Assembly: GCA_002840715.1 (NCBI GenBank)
Contig: PHBW01000024.1
Coordinates: 1-41,264 of the forward strand
DNA length: 41,264 bases
Reading direction: 5' to 3'
Origin: Chloroflexi bacterium HGW-Chloroflexi-4
GTDB lineage: Bacteria; Chloroflexota; Anaerolineae; Anaerolineales; Anaerolineaceae
Part shown: positions 21,822 through 30,868 of the stretch, piece by piece
How positions within the stretch are numbered: position 1 is the stretch's first letter
How the letters are laid out: every line of letters begins with the position of its first letter
Made by a program: the position numbers and the translations under genes
The notes under the pieces: generated by a model
What the model saw: the letters and a program-made list of their open reading frames with translations, nothing else
Database searches by the model: none
What the model was told of the DNA's origin: nothing

Positions 21822-23027
21822 ATGAAGGTATTGTTAGTAGGCGTTGGTGGTGTTGGTGAAGCAATAGCAGTGATGGCCGCAAAACGACCCTGGCTCGAAA
21901 TGATGGTACTGGCTGATTACAACAAAGCCCGAACCGAAGAAGTGCAAGCGAAACTCAAAGATGCCAAGAAATTCCCGGCTGAGTTTGTGGATGCCAATAA
22001 AAAAGACATGATCGTGGCTCTGGCGAAGAAATACGGTGTTGATTTGATCATGAACGCTTGCGATCCCAGTTTCAATATTCCTATTTTTGACGCCGCCTAT
22101 GAAGCCGGCTGCCATTATATGGATATGGCCATGACACTGTCAGAGCCTCATCCTAGCGATCCTTACAAGAAGACCGGCGTCAAACTTGGCGATTATCAGT
22201 TTGAACGTGCCAAACAATGGAAAGATAAAGGAATTCTGGCTCTGCTTGGTTTGGGTGTGGAACCTGGTATGGCCGATATTTTCGCCAAATATGCAGAGCT
22301 ATACCTCTTCGATGAAATTGACGAGATTGGCATCCGCGACGGCGCAAATTTGATTGTCAAAGGTTATGATTTCGCCCCCAATTTCTCAATCTGGACCACG
22401 ATTGAAGAGTGCCTCAACCCACCCGTCATTTGGGAAAAAGGCAAAGACTGGTTCACGACAGAACCCTTCTCTGAACCCGAAACCTTCGATTTTCCCGGCG
22501 GCATCGGACCCGTCGAATGCGTCAACGTGGAGCACGAGGAAGTGCTGCTCGTTCCTCGATACGTAAAGTGCAACCGCGTCACCTTCAAGTACGGTCTTGG
22601 CGATGAATTTATCGGCATTCTCAAGACTTTGCACATGCTCGGTCTCGACAACAAGGAGCCCATTAAAGTTAAGGGTGTGGAAGTTGCACCGCGCGATGTT
22701 GTGGCTGCCTGCCTGCCCGACCCCGCTCACATCGGCCATCTGATGGAAGGTCAAACCTGTGCCGGCACATGGGTCAAAGGCAAGAAAGACGGCAAGGAAA
22801 AACAGGTTTACCTGTATCAAGTGGCCGACAATAAAGAAAGTATGGAAAAATTCGACTGCCAGGTGGTTGTTACGCAAACCGGTTTTAATGCCGTTATCGG
22901 CATGGAACTGCTTGCCACCAATAAGTGGGTCGGCACCGGCGTGGATGGTCCTGAAGCCTTCGACCCCATCCCATTCATGGATCTGATGGGTGAGTACGGT
23001 TTCCCCTGGGGCATCAAAGAGTGGTAA
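21822..23027 (+). CDS. Saccharopine dehydrogenase-family oxidoreductase (carboxyspermidine dehydrogenase-like)
   Basis: A 401-residue NAD(P)-dependent enzyme. The Rossmann loop is GVGGVGEA (residues 7-14), and LIMNACDP, YMDMAMTLSEPH and GLGVEPGMADIF lie at the catalytic interface as in saccharopine and carboxy(nor)spermidine dehydrogenases. The C-terminal strings KGKKDGKEKQVYLYQVAD and FDPIPFMD..GFPWGIKEW are shared with carboxyspermidine dehydrogenase as I recall it. Family members make or break a secondary amine between an amino compound and an aldehyde or keto acid. Its place among putrescine genes could mean it acts on a carboxylated polyamine or on a transamination product, which is inference. 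AAAGGAG lies before the ATG, 31 bp after the permease. Confidence 0.75.
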   Translation: MKVLLVGVGGVGEAIAVMAAKRPWLEMMVLADYNKARTEEVQAKLKDAKKFPAEFVDANKKDMIVALAKKYGVDLIMNACDPSFNIPIFDAAYEAGCHYMDMAMTLSEPHPSDPYKKTGVKLGDYQFERAKQWKDKGILALLGLGVEPGMADIFAKYAELYLFDEIDEIGIRDGANLIVKGYDFAPNFSIWTTIEECLNPPVIWEKGKDWFTTEPFSEPETFDFPGGIGPVECVNVEHEEVLLVPRYVKCNRVTFKYGLGDEFIGILKTLHMLGLDNKEPIKVKGVEVAPRDVVAACLPDPAHIGHLMEGQTCAGTWVKGKKDGKEKQVYLYQVADNKESMEKFDCQVVVTQTGFNAVIGMELLATNKWVGTGVDGPEAFDPIPFMDLMGEYGFPWGIKEW

Positions 23028-23058
23028 TAGGTTTATCATAGACTAAACTAGATCATAG

Positions 23059-23095
23059 AGTTCTCCAGTTTTCTCACTTTAAAAGCTGGAGAACT
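23059..23095 (+). terminator. Hairpin after the saccharopine-dehydrogenase-like gene
   Basis: AGTTCTCCAG (23059-23068) pairs perfectly with CTGGAGAACT (23086-23095); TAGTTTCTG follows. With the 200-bp gap before the next gene this may end or attenuate transcription, so the downstream pair may have its own promoter. Confidence 0.6.
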
Positions 23096-23228
23096 TAGTT
23101 TCTGAACTGTAAGAAAACAAGAATCACTTATCCGAACAAATTCACTGTCTGCAATGATAATTGCCCTGGCGAATAACTATCAACAGACAGGTTGTAAATA
23201 GAAAAATCTTGAAGGTCTGGACCCTAAA

Positions 23229-24503
23229 ATGATAAATTACAAAGAAAATTTTGAACACCTCTCTCCTGTTTGGACGCACCACACAGACATTATCGTGGAT
23301 CATGCAGAAGGCAGCTACATCTACGCCACTGACGGCCGCAAGATTTTGGATTTCGCCTGCGGTATCGGCGTCACCAATACCGGCCACTGTCACCCTAAAG
23401 TTGTGGAGGCGATCCGCGCTCAAGCCGGGCTGCTGCTTCACGGCCAGGCTAACCTGGTGACACACAAACCGATGCTTGAACTGGTGGATGAACTGCGCAC
23501 CATCGTTCCTTCCAACATGGATGGTTTTTTCTTCAGCAACTCCGGTGCTGAAGCAGTGGAAGGCGCGCTAAAACTCGCCCGTCACGCAACCGGCCGCCCC
23601 AATGTGATCGTTTTTCAGGGTAGTTTTCACGGCCGTACCGTAGCCACCATGACTATGACCACATCGAAAACCATCTATAAAAATGGCTACCAACCGCTCA
23701 TGCCGGGTGTGTTTGTCACCCCCTACCCTTATGCCATGAAATATGGCTGGGATGAAGAGAAAACCAGTCAATGGTGCCTGGAAGAGTTTGAAACCCTGCT
23801 GGCCTCACAGACTGCACCTTCTGAAACCGCCGCCGTCTTTATTGAACCGGTGCTGGGTGAAGGCGGATACGTGGTTCCTCCTGCTTCTTTCATGAAGGGT
23901 TTGCGCGAAATCTGCAGCAAACACGGCATTTTGATTGTGGCTGATGAAATTCAGTCAGGCTTTGGACGTACCGGTAAATGGTTCGCAAACGAGTATTTCG
24001 AACTTGAGCCCGACATCATGACAGTCGCCAAAGGTCTGGCTTCAGGTATGCCCATCTCTGGCGTGATCAGCCGTCTTGATTTAATGAAAAAATGGATCCC
24101 CGGATCTCACGGCGGCACTTACGGCGGAAACGCCGTGGCGGCTGCAGCGGGTGTGGCAACCATCCGTGCAATGAAAGAAGAAAATATGCTCGAAAATACG
24201 CTGGCACGCGGCTCACAATTAATTGCGGGGCTGTCTCATCTGCGCGAAAGTTATCCACAGATTGCAGATGTGCGCGGTCTGGGGTTGATGGTCGGCACGG
24301 AGTTCCGCGACACCAAAGGAAAACCGGATAAACCCACTGCAAAAGGTGTGGTGGCAGAATGCGCCAAGCGTAACATGATGCTTCTCACCGCCGGCACCTG
24401 GGATAACACCATCCGCTGGATACCCCCATTGATCGTTACCCAGGAACAAATGAAAGATGCATTGGGCATCTTTGAAGAATCTCTGGCAGCGGTTGTGAAA
24501 TAA
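23229..24503 (+). CDS. Class III aminotransferase, 4-aminobutyrate aminotransferase-like
   Basis: A 424-residue PLP enzyme closely patterned on GabT: GSYIYATDGRKILDFACGIGV near the start, FFFSNSGAEAVEGALKLAR as the phosphate-binding segment, FQGSFHGRTVATM, EPVLGEGGYVVPP, IVADEIQSGFGRTGKWFA with the PLP aspartate, and DIMTVAKGLASGMPISG with the Schiff-base lysine. GabT converts GABA and 2-oxoglutarate to succinate semialdehyde and glutamate. With PatA upstream and an acylating aldehyde dehydrogenase downstream this fits the second transamination of putrescine breakdown, though beta-alanine or other omega-amines remain possible. AAGG lies unusually far (about 13 nt) before the ATG. Confidence 0.85.
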   Translation: MINYKENFEHLSPVWTHHTDIIVDHAEGSYIYATDGRKILDFACGIGVTNTGHCHPKVVEAIRAQAGLLLHGQANLVTHKPMLELVDELRTIVPSNMDGFFFSNSGAEAVEGALKLARHATGRPNVIVFQGSFHGRTVATMTMTTSKTIYKNGYQPLMPGVFVTPYPYAMKYGWDEEKTSQWCLEEFETLLASQTAPSETAAVFIEPVLGEGGYVVPPASFMKGLREICSKHGILIVADEIQSGFGRTGKWFANEYFELEPDIMTVAKGLASGMPISGVISRLDLMKKWIPGSHGGTYGGNAVAAAAGVATIRAMKEENMLENTLARGSQLIAGLSHLRESYPQIADVRGLGLMVGTEFRDTKGKPDKPTAKGVVAECAKRNMMLLTAGTWDNTIRWIPPLIVTQEQMKDALGIFEESLAAVVK

Positions 24504-24562
24504 CGCAAACCATTTCAACCTGTAAGAATCATTCAATCTGAAGATTCAAATGGAGAGAGACA

Positions 24563-25948
24563 ATGACTGATAATCTAAAAGAAATGATGGAAAAAGCCCG
24601 CGCAGCACAAAAGATCGTTGAATTCTGGCCGCAAGACAAAGTGGATGAAATGATCCTCGCTGTGGGCTGGGAATGCTATAAACGAGAAACGGCTGAAAAA
24701 GCCGCCCGCATGGCCGTCGATGAAACCGGTCTGGGCGTCTATGAAGACAAGGTCGTTAAACACATGAAGAAAACCCTGGGTGTCGTTAGAGACCTGCAAG
24801 GGGTTAAAACCGTGGGTGTGATTGAAGACGACCCGAAACTGGGATTGAAAAAAATCGCCAAACCCGTGGGGGTCATCGGCGCCATCACCCCCATGACCAA
24901 TTCATCTTCCACCATGCCGTGCAACGGGCTACCCATTCTCAAGACCCGCAATGCCGTCATCTTTGCCCCCCACCCGAAAGCCAAGAACACATGCGAATTC
25001 ATCTGCAATGAAATGCGCAAAGGCTTGAAAAAAGTTGGCGCACCTGAAGATCTAGTGCAAAACATCAAAGAACCAAGCATGGAAGCCTCTCAGGATTTGA
25101 TGGGCATGGTTGATCTAGTGCTGGCAACCGGCGGCGCCGGTGTGGTCAAAGTGGCTTACAGCAGCGGAAAACCCGCCTATGGTGTTGGTGCAGGCAATGC
25201 CACCATCATCGTGGACGAATCTGCCAACCTCGAAGAAACCGCAGTCAAGATTCACAAAGGCAAAGTCTTTGACAATGCTACTTCCTGCTCGGCCGAGAAC
25301 AATGTCATCATCCATGAGAGCATCTTTGATGCCTTATTGGCCGGGCTCAAAGGTCAGGGCGGATATCTGGTGACAGGTGAAGATCGCGCCAAACTCAAAC
25401 AAGCCATGTGGCCTGACGGCTCACACCTGAGCGGCAAAATCGTGTGCAAGAGTGTTAAGGTTATCGCGGCCGAGGCCGGCATCTCTGTTCCAGACGGCAC
25501 AACCTTCCTGATGGTGCTGGGTGAACACATCGGCCCCGAAGACATGTTCTCAGCTGAAAAACTCTCCCCGGTGGTAACGCTCTGGAAGTATCAAGATTTC
25601 GACAAAGCTGTGCAGATGGTAATCGAAATCACCGCCTTCAGCGGATACGGACATTCCTGCGGCATCCATTCGACCAACGAAGCCCATATTATGGAACTGG
25701 CTACCAAAGCCAAAGTGAGCCGTATGATGGTGAGACAATCACAGAGCTATGGCAACAGCGGCGACTGGGTAAACGGCATGCCCTTTACCATGACTCTCGG
25801 CTGCGGCACCTGGGGCGGCAATATCACCAGTGAAAACGTCACCTGGAAACACTTCCTAAACGTGACCTGGGTTTCCTATCCCATCCCTGCGGTGATCCCT
25901 GACCCTGAAGTTTTGTTCGCCGAGCACTTCAAAAAATACGGAAAATAA
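24563..25948 (+). CDS. CoA-acylating aldehyde dehydrogenase (SucD/SauS/AdhE-N type)
   Basis: A 461-residue aldehyde dehydrogenase. The acylating branch is indicated by PVGVIGAITPMTN, LKTRNAVIFAPHPKAK and YSSGKPAYGVGAGNA, all shared with AdhE, SucD and sulfoacetaldehyde dehydrogenase. The catalytic cysteine lies in FDNATSCSAEN near residue 240, where AdhE has FDNGxxCASEQ. These enzymes oxidise an aldehyde with NAD(P) and CoA to an acyl-CoA without ATP. Succinate semialdehyde to succinyl-CoA fits the neighbours; sulfoacetaldehyde is the main alternative. It follows the GABA-type aminotransferase by 59 bp with a GAGAGA ribosome site and ends the rightward unit at a strong terminator. No free-acid (GabD-type) dehydrogenase is in view. 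Confidence 0.82.
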   Translation: MTDNLKEMMEKARAAQKIVEFWPQDKVDEMILAVGWECYKRETAEKAARMAVDETGLGVYEDKVVKHMKKTLGVVRDLQGVKTVGVIEDDPKLGLKKIAKPVGVIGAITPMTNSSSTMPCNGLPILKTRNAVIFAPHPKAKNTCEFICNEMRKGLKKVGAPEDLVQNIKEPSMEASQDLMGMVDLVLATGGAGVVKVAYSSGKPAYGVGAGNATIIVDESANLEETAVKIHKGKVFDNATSCSAENNVIIHESIFDALLAGLKGQGGYLVTGEDRAKLKQAMWPDGSHLSGKIVCKSVKVIAAEAGISVPDGTTFLMVLGEHIGPEDMFSAEKLSPVVTLWKYQDFDKAVQMVIEITAFSGYGHSCGIHSTNEAHIMELATKAKVSRMMVRQSQSYGNSGDWVNGMPFTMTLGCGTWGGNITSENVTWKHFLNVTWVSYPIPAVIPDPEVLFAEHFKKYGK

Positions 25949-25957
25949 AGCTGGCAA

Positions 25958-25998
25958 AAATGACCCCCGCGGAAAATCCGCGGGGGTCATTTAAATAA
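25958..25998. terminator. Strong bidirectional terminator ending the amine island
   Basis: A perfect 16-bp GC-rich stem, AAATGACCCCCGCGGA (25958-25973) and its complement (25977-25992), with a 3-nt loop and A/T-rich flanks on both sides. It also serves the convergent chemoreceptor gene. Confidence 0.9.
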
Positions 25999-26009
25999 AT
26001 CAAGTTGGA

Positions 26010-28469
26010 TTACTCAACGGTCTCTTCGCCTTCATCCAATTTGAATCGGGTCACTAAATCTCTTAGAAGTTCCGCCAGAGCAGCCAGTTCCAATGCTGAA
26101 TTGGTCACTTCCTGCACCTGCGCTGTCATCTGTTCAGTAGATGCTGAAACTTCCTGAATGGAGGCACTGGTTTCTTCACTGTTGGCAGCAATGACTTCCA
26201 TGGCCGAATTAACCTCACTCGAACTAGCTGACATCTCTTCAGTGGCGGCTGTATTTTCTTCAACCACGGCTGAAACGCTGCCCATCGAGTTATCCAGTTC
26301 GACGGCTGAATTATTGATGCTTTGAGCTGCTTCAGCAATGCTCGACACCTGGGCATTCACACTGGCGACAGCATTGAGAATACTCTCAAGGGCAACACCT
26401 GATTGACCAGCACGTTCAACACCGGTTTCAACTTCCTGAGCTCCGTCATTCATGGCTGACACAGCTTCTTCAACACTCAATTGAATTCCGCCGATCAAGT
26501 CGCTGATCTCGCGGGTCGCCATGGATGACCTTTCAGCCAATTTTCGCACTTCATCAGCCACCACCGCAAAGCCCTTGCCGTGTTCTCCAGCTCTGGCGGC
26601 TTCAATGGCTGCGTTGAGCGCCAATAGATTGGTTTGTGAAGAGATCTCTTCAATCGTCTGGACGATAGATCCGATCTGGCTGGACCGCTCTCCCATTTCT
26701 TGAACTTTGACCACCGAGATGCCCACTTTCGATTTGATCGAATTCATACCGTTAATGGTTTCTTCAACCGTTTGTGCGCCGGTGCGGGCTGTATCAGCCG
26801 CCTCACTAGCCGCCTTGGCGCTTGATTGCGCATTATCAGCAATATCACGAATTGTATTGCTGATCTGGGCAGCAATCGTGGTAGCCTGACCAACAGCCTG
26901 AGCCTGGTCTTGTGCGCCGTTTGCCACACCGTCAATCGCCATCGACATCTGTTCTACAGACTGGGTTGTGCGTGTTACGGTAGTTGCAAATTCGTTTGTT
27001 CCAGTTGCCATTTGCTGAATGGTGGCAGAAATCTGTTCAGTGGCGCGCGAAGCTTGTGAGGCTGCATTTGCTAAACCACCAGAAGCAATTTCTACTTTCT
27101 TGGCACTGTCAGTAACTTGAGAAACAAGTCCCTTTAATTGACCGGTCATATCTGAAAAAGCGGTTCCTAATTGATCTTTTTCGGATCTCGCATTAACTTT
27201 TACCGAGAGATCACCCTTGGCAACTTTTTCAACAACCAAAACCATATCTTTTAAATAATTGATCAACGAAGAGCCGGCACGTGACATATCACCAATTTCG
27301 TCCTGCTGGGATTTAATCTTTTCAAGATATCCCAGATCCAATCCAGATAAACTTAAATCACCGGTTGCCAATTGATAAAAGCTGTCGGTAATCGTTTTCA
27401 TCGGTTTGGTAATAAAACGAACGGCGATCAAAGTGAAGAATATACCCAATATGATTACTGCAAGAGCTGCCACAAAACTCATGATCAAACTGGTGATAAT
27501 GGTCTGATTGACTTCTTCCTGATCTTGCACCATCAAGATATTCCAACGCAGTTTCTGCGCGGTTTCGCCTTTTAATTGGCTGTAGGCTAAAACGGCTTCG
27601 TCACCTTGAAGATTATGACCCTGGGTCCATCCGCTTTCACCAGATGCGAACAAAGCCATAATCGCTTCAGGAGCGGGTTGCATAATGAGAGCAGAATCCT
27701 GATTGAAGAGAATGTTACCATTGGCATCAATCAAAGTGGCGTTTCCGGTTTCACCCACTTTTACACTGCCAAGTGTTGTGATCAAGGAAGATACATCTAA
27801 AGTACCTCTCAAAATTCCAATCACTTTATTGGATTGATCATATACCGGCACGCCAATATTCATGGCATAGGCTTTGGTACTTTCATCATATTCAACTTCT
27901 GCAATAAAAGCGCTTCCTTTACCTTCAGCGTAGGCTGAGTTCCACCAACCTTCATCCGCTTGCCAGAAATCACTGGTACGGTCGGTCATAGCCACATTCA
28001 ACCCTTTTACATCCGTCACAAAAACTTCGACTTCTTGAGGATTTTGCTTAATGAATTCTTTCAAGAATTTTGTGGTTACGTTATTTGAGACTTTGAATAC
28101 CTCTGAGGCTATACTGGGAAGATCATCTTTCCATGCTTGATCCAGGGATTCAATATCTTTATCGGTAAGGTCTGCACGCTCTTCATTCGCCAGAGCAATT
28201 GCATCAATGAGTGATGGTGTTCGAGAGAGTGTTTCAAGAACCTTTACTTCATTAAGAACCTGGCCAGCCGCCCGCAATATAACTTCATCACCCAAAACCA
28301 ACAGTTGGTTTCCAGCGGTCTTATTGGTTTCTCGAACATTAGTTAAATAATTGACTGTTAATAGTACGGCCACACTGATCAAAGAAATGACCAGAACCAC
28401 ACTAATTACTTTTCCCCCAATTTTCCAATCTGTCCAAAATCTGTTTCTCTTCTTTTTTTCTGCACTCAT
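26010..28469 (-). CDS. Methyl-accepting chemotaxis protein with Cache sensor domain
   Basis: About 819 residues. An N-terminal transmembrane helix ([19 protein letters not shown]) leads to an extracellular double-Cache-like domain of about 270 residues ([24 protein letters not shown], then [28 protein letters not shown]), a second helix ([23 protein letters not shown] analogue), a HAMP linker and a long signalling coiled coil. The conserved hairpin tip is [20 protein letters not shown] followed by [21 protein letters not shown]. It binds a small ligand outside and controls CheA inside; the neighbouring amine island hints at amino acid or amine sensing, but that is a guess. AGGAG lies 7 nt before the ATG at 28469, preferred over a GTG at 28475. 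No other che gene is in view. Confidence 0.93.
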   Translation of the reverse strand: MSAEKKKRNRFWTDWKIGGKVISVVLVISLISVAVLLTVNYLTNVRETNKTAGNQLLVLGDEVILRAAGQVLNEVKVLETLSRTPSLIDAIALANEERADLTDKDIESLDQAWKDDLPSIASEVFKVSNNVTTKFLKEFIKQNPQEVEVFVTDVKGLNVAMTDRTSDFWQADEGWWNSAYAEGKGSAFIAEVEYDESTKAYAMNIGVPVYDQSNKVIGILRGTLDVSSLITTLGSVKVGETGNATLIDANGNILFNQDSALIMQPAPEAIMALFASGESGWTQGHNLQGDEAVLAYSQLKGETAQKLRWNILMVQDQEEVNQTIITSLIMSFVAALAVIILGIFFTLIAVRFITKPMKTITDSFYQLATGDLSLSGLDLGYLEKIKSQQDEIGDMSRAGSSLINYLKDMVLVVEKVAKGDLSVKVNARSEKDQLGTAFSDMTGQLKGLVSQVTDSAKKVEIASGGLANAASQASRATEQISATIQQMATGTNEFATTVTRTTQSVEQMSMAIDGVANGAQDQAQAVGQATTIAAQISNTIRDIADNAQSSAKAASEAADTARTGAQTVEETINGMNSIKSKVGISVVKVQEMGERSSQIGSIVQTIEEISSQTNLLALNAAIEAARAGEHGKGFAVVADEVRKLAERSSMATREISDLIGGIQLSVEEAVSAMNDGAQEVETGVERAGQSGVALESILNAVASVNAQVSSIAEAAQSINNSAVELDNSMGSVSAVVEENTAATEEMSASSSEVNSAMEVIAANSEETSASIQEVSASTEQMTAQVQEVTNSALELAALAELLRDLVTRFKLDEGEETVE

Positions 28470-28669
28470 ATCCACGCTCCTAAATCTATACTAATAATGA
28501 CCCACCGCTTTGCTTAGGGGGTTTGTCAATGTGATAAATGGATTGATGTGTCAAAGTCAACAGTAATGAATCGCTATTTACCTTCTTCATTGTATTTTTT
28601 TTGATTGTTGTATCCAATAAAGGAAGATTAATTGCAGATAAATTCGATGTAAATAATCCGCTAGATAAT

Positions 28670-28711
28670 AAAACGCCGGATGTCATCCCCGTCTCGAAGA
28701 AAACATCCGGC
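28670..28711 (-). terminator. Terminator of the DUF1521 gene
   Basis: On the minus strand GCCGGATGT and ACATCCGGC (plus coordinates 28675-28683 and 28703-28711) form a perfect 9-bp stem, followed by GTTTTATTATC. It starts 22 bp after the stop codon. The remaining part of this spacer up to the chemoreceptor start holds no supported gene. Confidence 0.75.
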
Positions 28712-28732
28712 CAGGCTGATAATTGCTCAGCT

Positions 28733-29674
28733 TCAAACTTGTTGGTTGACCTTCAAGATGGAAACCTGCTGAATAATGCGTTGGCTATAAGTATATTCAA
28801 TCGTGCTTGAGGGTCTGCTGGTGACGACAGGACCTGAAGTTTGACCCCAGATAAAATTTTTCGCTGCGTCAAACCAATCGTTGCCATCTCCGCCGGCATA
28901 GACTGTATCACCCACCGGCACCAGACTCATTGCGGTAAAAGCCTGGTTGGTGACAGTATGTGCAAACAGTCCGTTTTCTTCGTCCCAACTTTGAGAACCC
29001 GCGCCTATCCCCTTTAAGTGTTGACTACCGTGGAAAATATTCACCTCTTCGATGATACCGTCATCTCGGGCGGTAAAGGTGATGCGCGTGTTATCAGAAA
29101 GCATAAAGGTGGTGTATTTATCGCTTGCCGCTAGGTCCTTGAAATCGCCGTTTTGAGTACCATCTTGGTCAGAAGTATCGATATGCGGATCGCCCCAAAT
29201 TGTGGTGCTTTTGCTGCTCCATTTGTCTGTGATCTTCAAAGTGGAACCATCACTGAACTCAAACCGGTAACGATCCGTCTCTGCCAGATGGCGATTCTTG
29301 ACCACCAATCCATTAACAGGTTCAAGGTTGGTGAAGGTTATGGAAGCTTCTTTTTCAATCTGTTGGAAAAACTCAATTACCTGGGCTTGAGGTGTTGGTT
29401 GGGGTTGTTCTTTGGGCCCGTAGATCTTTTTATATAGATCCGCCAGGCGAATATCCACATTCAGATCATTCACCCTGTTGGGAACAGATATACTTGCAGA
29501 TTGAGCAGATTTTCCGGCGTCGCTGATTTGAACATCATCTTTTTCCAAAGAGGAGGAGGCAGCTTTTTCCGCTGATTTATCTCCTTTTTGTCTGGCTTCG
29601 GCAATTTTGCTATGTAACATTAAACTATAAGCCATACGAATATCGGTGATTTTACTTTCAATCGTATCACTCAT
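28733..29674 (-). CDS. DUF1521 (metal-inducible autocatalytic domain) protein
   Basis: About 313 residues with no signal peptide. The N-terminal 120 residues are polar and helical, with a Ser/Ala/Lys-rich stretch and the string DDVQISDAGKSAQ, then a PQPTPQAQ linker. From about residue 119 the sequence matches DUF1521: NGLVVKNRHLAETDRYRFEF, WSSKSTTIWGDPHIDTSD, LSDNTRITFTARDDG and GGDGNDWFDAAKNFIWG. In rhizobial NopE-type secreted effectors this domain cuts itself on calcium between Asp and Pro of a GDPH motif; here GDPH is residues 161-164. Whether this protein self-cleaves or is exported is unknown. I choose the ATG at 29674 (AAGGA 8 nt upstream); in-frame ATGs at 29683 and 29707 are alternatives, and the upstream sequence carries a duplicated ribosome-site-like 14-mer. 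Confidence 0.72.
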   Translation of the reverse strand: MSDTIESKITDIRMAYSLMLHSKIAEARQKGDKSAEKAASSSLEKDDVQISDAGKSAQSASISVPNRVNDLNVDIRLADLYKKIYGPKEQPQPTPQAQVIEFFQQIEKEASITFTNLEPVNGLVVKNRHLAETDRYRFEFSDGSTLKITDKWSSKSTTIWGDPHIDTSDQDGTQNGDFKDLAASDKYTTFMLSDNTRITFTARDDGIIEEVNIFHGSQHLKGIGAGSQSWDEENGLFAHTVTNQAFTAMSLVPVGDTVYAGGDGNDWFDAAKNFIWGQTSGPVVTSRPSSTIEYTYSQRIIQQVSILKVNQQV

Positions 29675-29677
29675 TCT

Positions 29678-29715
29678 GTTCATCCTTGAACATTTTTTGG
29701 CGTTCATCCTTGAAC
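29678..29715. repeat. 14-bp direct repeat at the DUF1521 start
   Basis: GTTCATCCTTGAAC occurs at 29678-29691 and 29702-29715. On the minus strand each copy provides AAGGATGAAC, that is a ribosome-site-like AAGGA with an ATG inside, so the translation start region looks duplicated. Confidence 0.7.
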
Positions 29716-29955
29716 TGCCAAATCAATTGTGCTTACTAGCATTCTCGGTTGTTATAGGAAATACTTAAATTGCTCCCAAATCTCTCAAAATATGCATTTC
29801 ATCCTCTTTTTTTAGATACACTACACCAATCCATATTCTTATCCCAATAAAAGATGTATTATCAAGTTACAAAAAGAAAACGAAATCGACTCAAAACCAT
29901 CCTCGTTACATCCAGTAGCGGGATGCGTGTTTTAAAGTCACTTTAGGAGCAAAAT

Positions 29956-30816
29956 ATGGATTGGTCTTTTGTTGTCATCATCATTCAATTGATTTTTTTG
30001 GAAGGCATATTATCAATAGATAATGCGGCTGTTTTAGGTGCCATGGTTCTTCCTTTGTCAGACACCGAACCGATTCCCTGGCCAAAAGCCTTGAAAGGAT
30101 TCGGCCACAGAATGGATAAGGTACTCGGTCCTCAAAGAGTGGCGGCACTTAAAGTAGGGTTGATCGGGGCGTATGCAGGCAGGGGCATCATGCTGGTGCT
30201 GGCCAGCTTTATTGTTGCTAATCCCTGGCTCAAATTGATCGGCGCAGCCTATTTGATCAAATTGGCATTGGATGACCTTAGCGCCCACGGGTATTCTGGT
30301 GAAGGCGATGAAGACACAAAACCTGTGCAAGTGCGCACATTCTGGATGACCGTTTTAAGTGTCGAACTTATGGATCTGGCTTTCAGTCTGGATAATGTTG
30401 TCGCAGCCGTGTCACTCTCTGATAAATTGTGGGTTGTTATGATGGGGGTTGGCATCGGCATCCTTTTGATGCGTTTTGCAGCTGGAGCATTTAGTTACAT
30501 TGTTCAAAAAGAACCCATCTTGAAAACCGCTGCTTATATCTTGGTATTCAACATCGGTGTTGAGTTGCTGCTCGAAGACCTGGCTCACATTGAAATTGGC
30601 GATTGGACGCGTTTTGGAATTTCAGCCGCCACCATTCTTTTGTCACTCGCCTATGCCCATATTCCTTTCTTGCGAAAAATAAGACCGGCCTTGATCTGGA
30701 TCAGTCAGGGATTTAGTATCATCAATAACCTGATCAGTTGGGTGCTTGCCCCCATTTCAGGCCTTTTCAATTTAATTTTTAGTTTGTTCAAACGAAAACC
30801 AGTACCTGCTGAATAA
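29956..30816 (+). CDS. TerC/DUF475-family integral membrane protein
   Basis: A 286-residue membrane protein with about eight hydrophobic segments. The two inverted family repeats are visible: LIFLEGILSIDNAAVLGAMV near residue 12 and SVELMDLAFSLDNVVAAVSL near residue 140, each with the acidic-residue and DN motif that lines the presumed metal path in TerC proteins. Family members are linked to manganese export or tellurite resistance, so metal handling is the likely role. GGAG lies before the ATG. I looked for a yybP-ykoY manganese riboswitch upstream and found none. It is a single-gene unit ending in a strong terminator. Confidence 0.85.
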   Translation: MDWSFVVIIIQLIFLEGILSIDNAAVLGAMVLPLSDTEPIPWPKALKGFGHRMDKVLGPQRVAALKVGLIGAYAGRGIMLVLASFIVANPWLKLIGAAYLIKLALDDLSAHGYSGEGDEDTKPVQVRTFWMTVLSVELMDLAFSLDNVVAAVSLSDKLWVVMMGVGIGILLMRFAAGAFSYIVQKEPILKTAAYILVFNIGVELLLEDLAHIEIGDWTRFGISAATILLSLAYAHIPFLRKIRPALIWISQGFSIINNLISWVLAPISGLFNLIFSLFKRKPVPAE

Positions 30817-30862
30817 AAAAAAGGGAGTGGATGGTTTTTTGCCATCCACTCCCTTTTTTTAC
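30815..30862. terminator. Bidirectional terminator between the TerC-like and GNAT genes
   Basis: AAAAGGGAGTGGATGG pairs with CCATCCACTCCCTTTT around a 7-nt T-rich loop, with A tract before and T tract after, so it works in both directions. Confidence 0.92.
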
Positions 30863-30868
30863 AATTTA

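Noticed and set aside
28476..28820. Two overlapping short reading frames on opposite strands as genes
   Set aside because: They overlap the DUF1521 terminator and the chemoreceptor promoter region, lack ribosome sites and have no family resemblance.
29830..29955. yybP-ykoY manganese riboswitch ahead of the TerC-like gene
   Set aside because: The conserved loops of that riboswitch are absent; only a small CATCC/GGATG hairpin is present.
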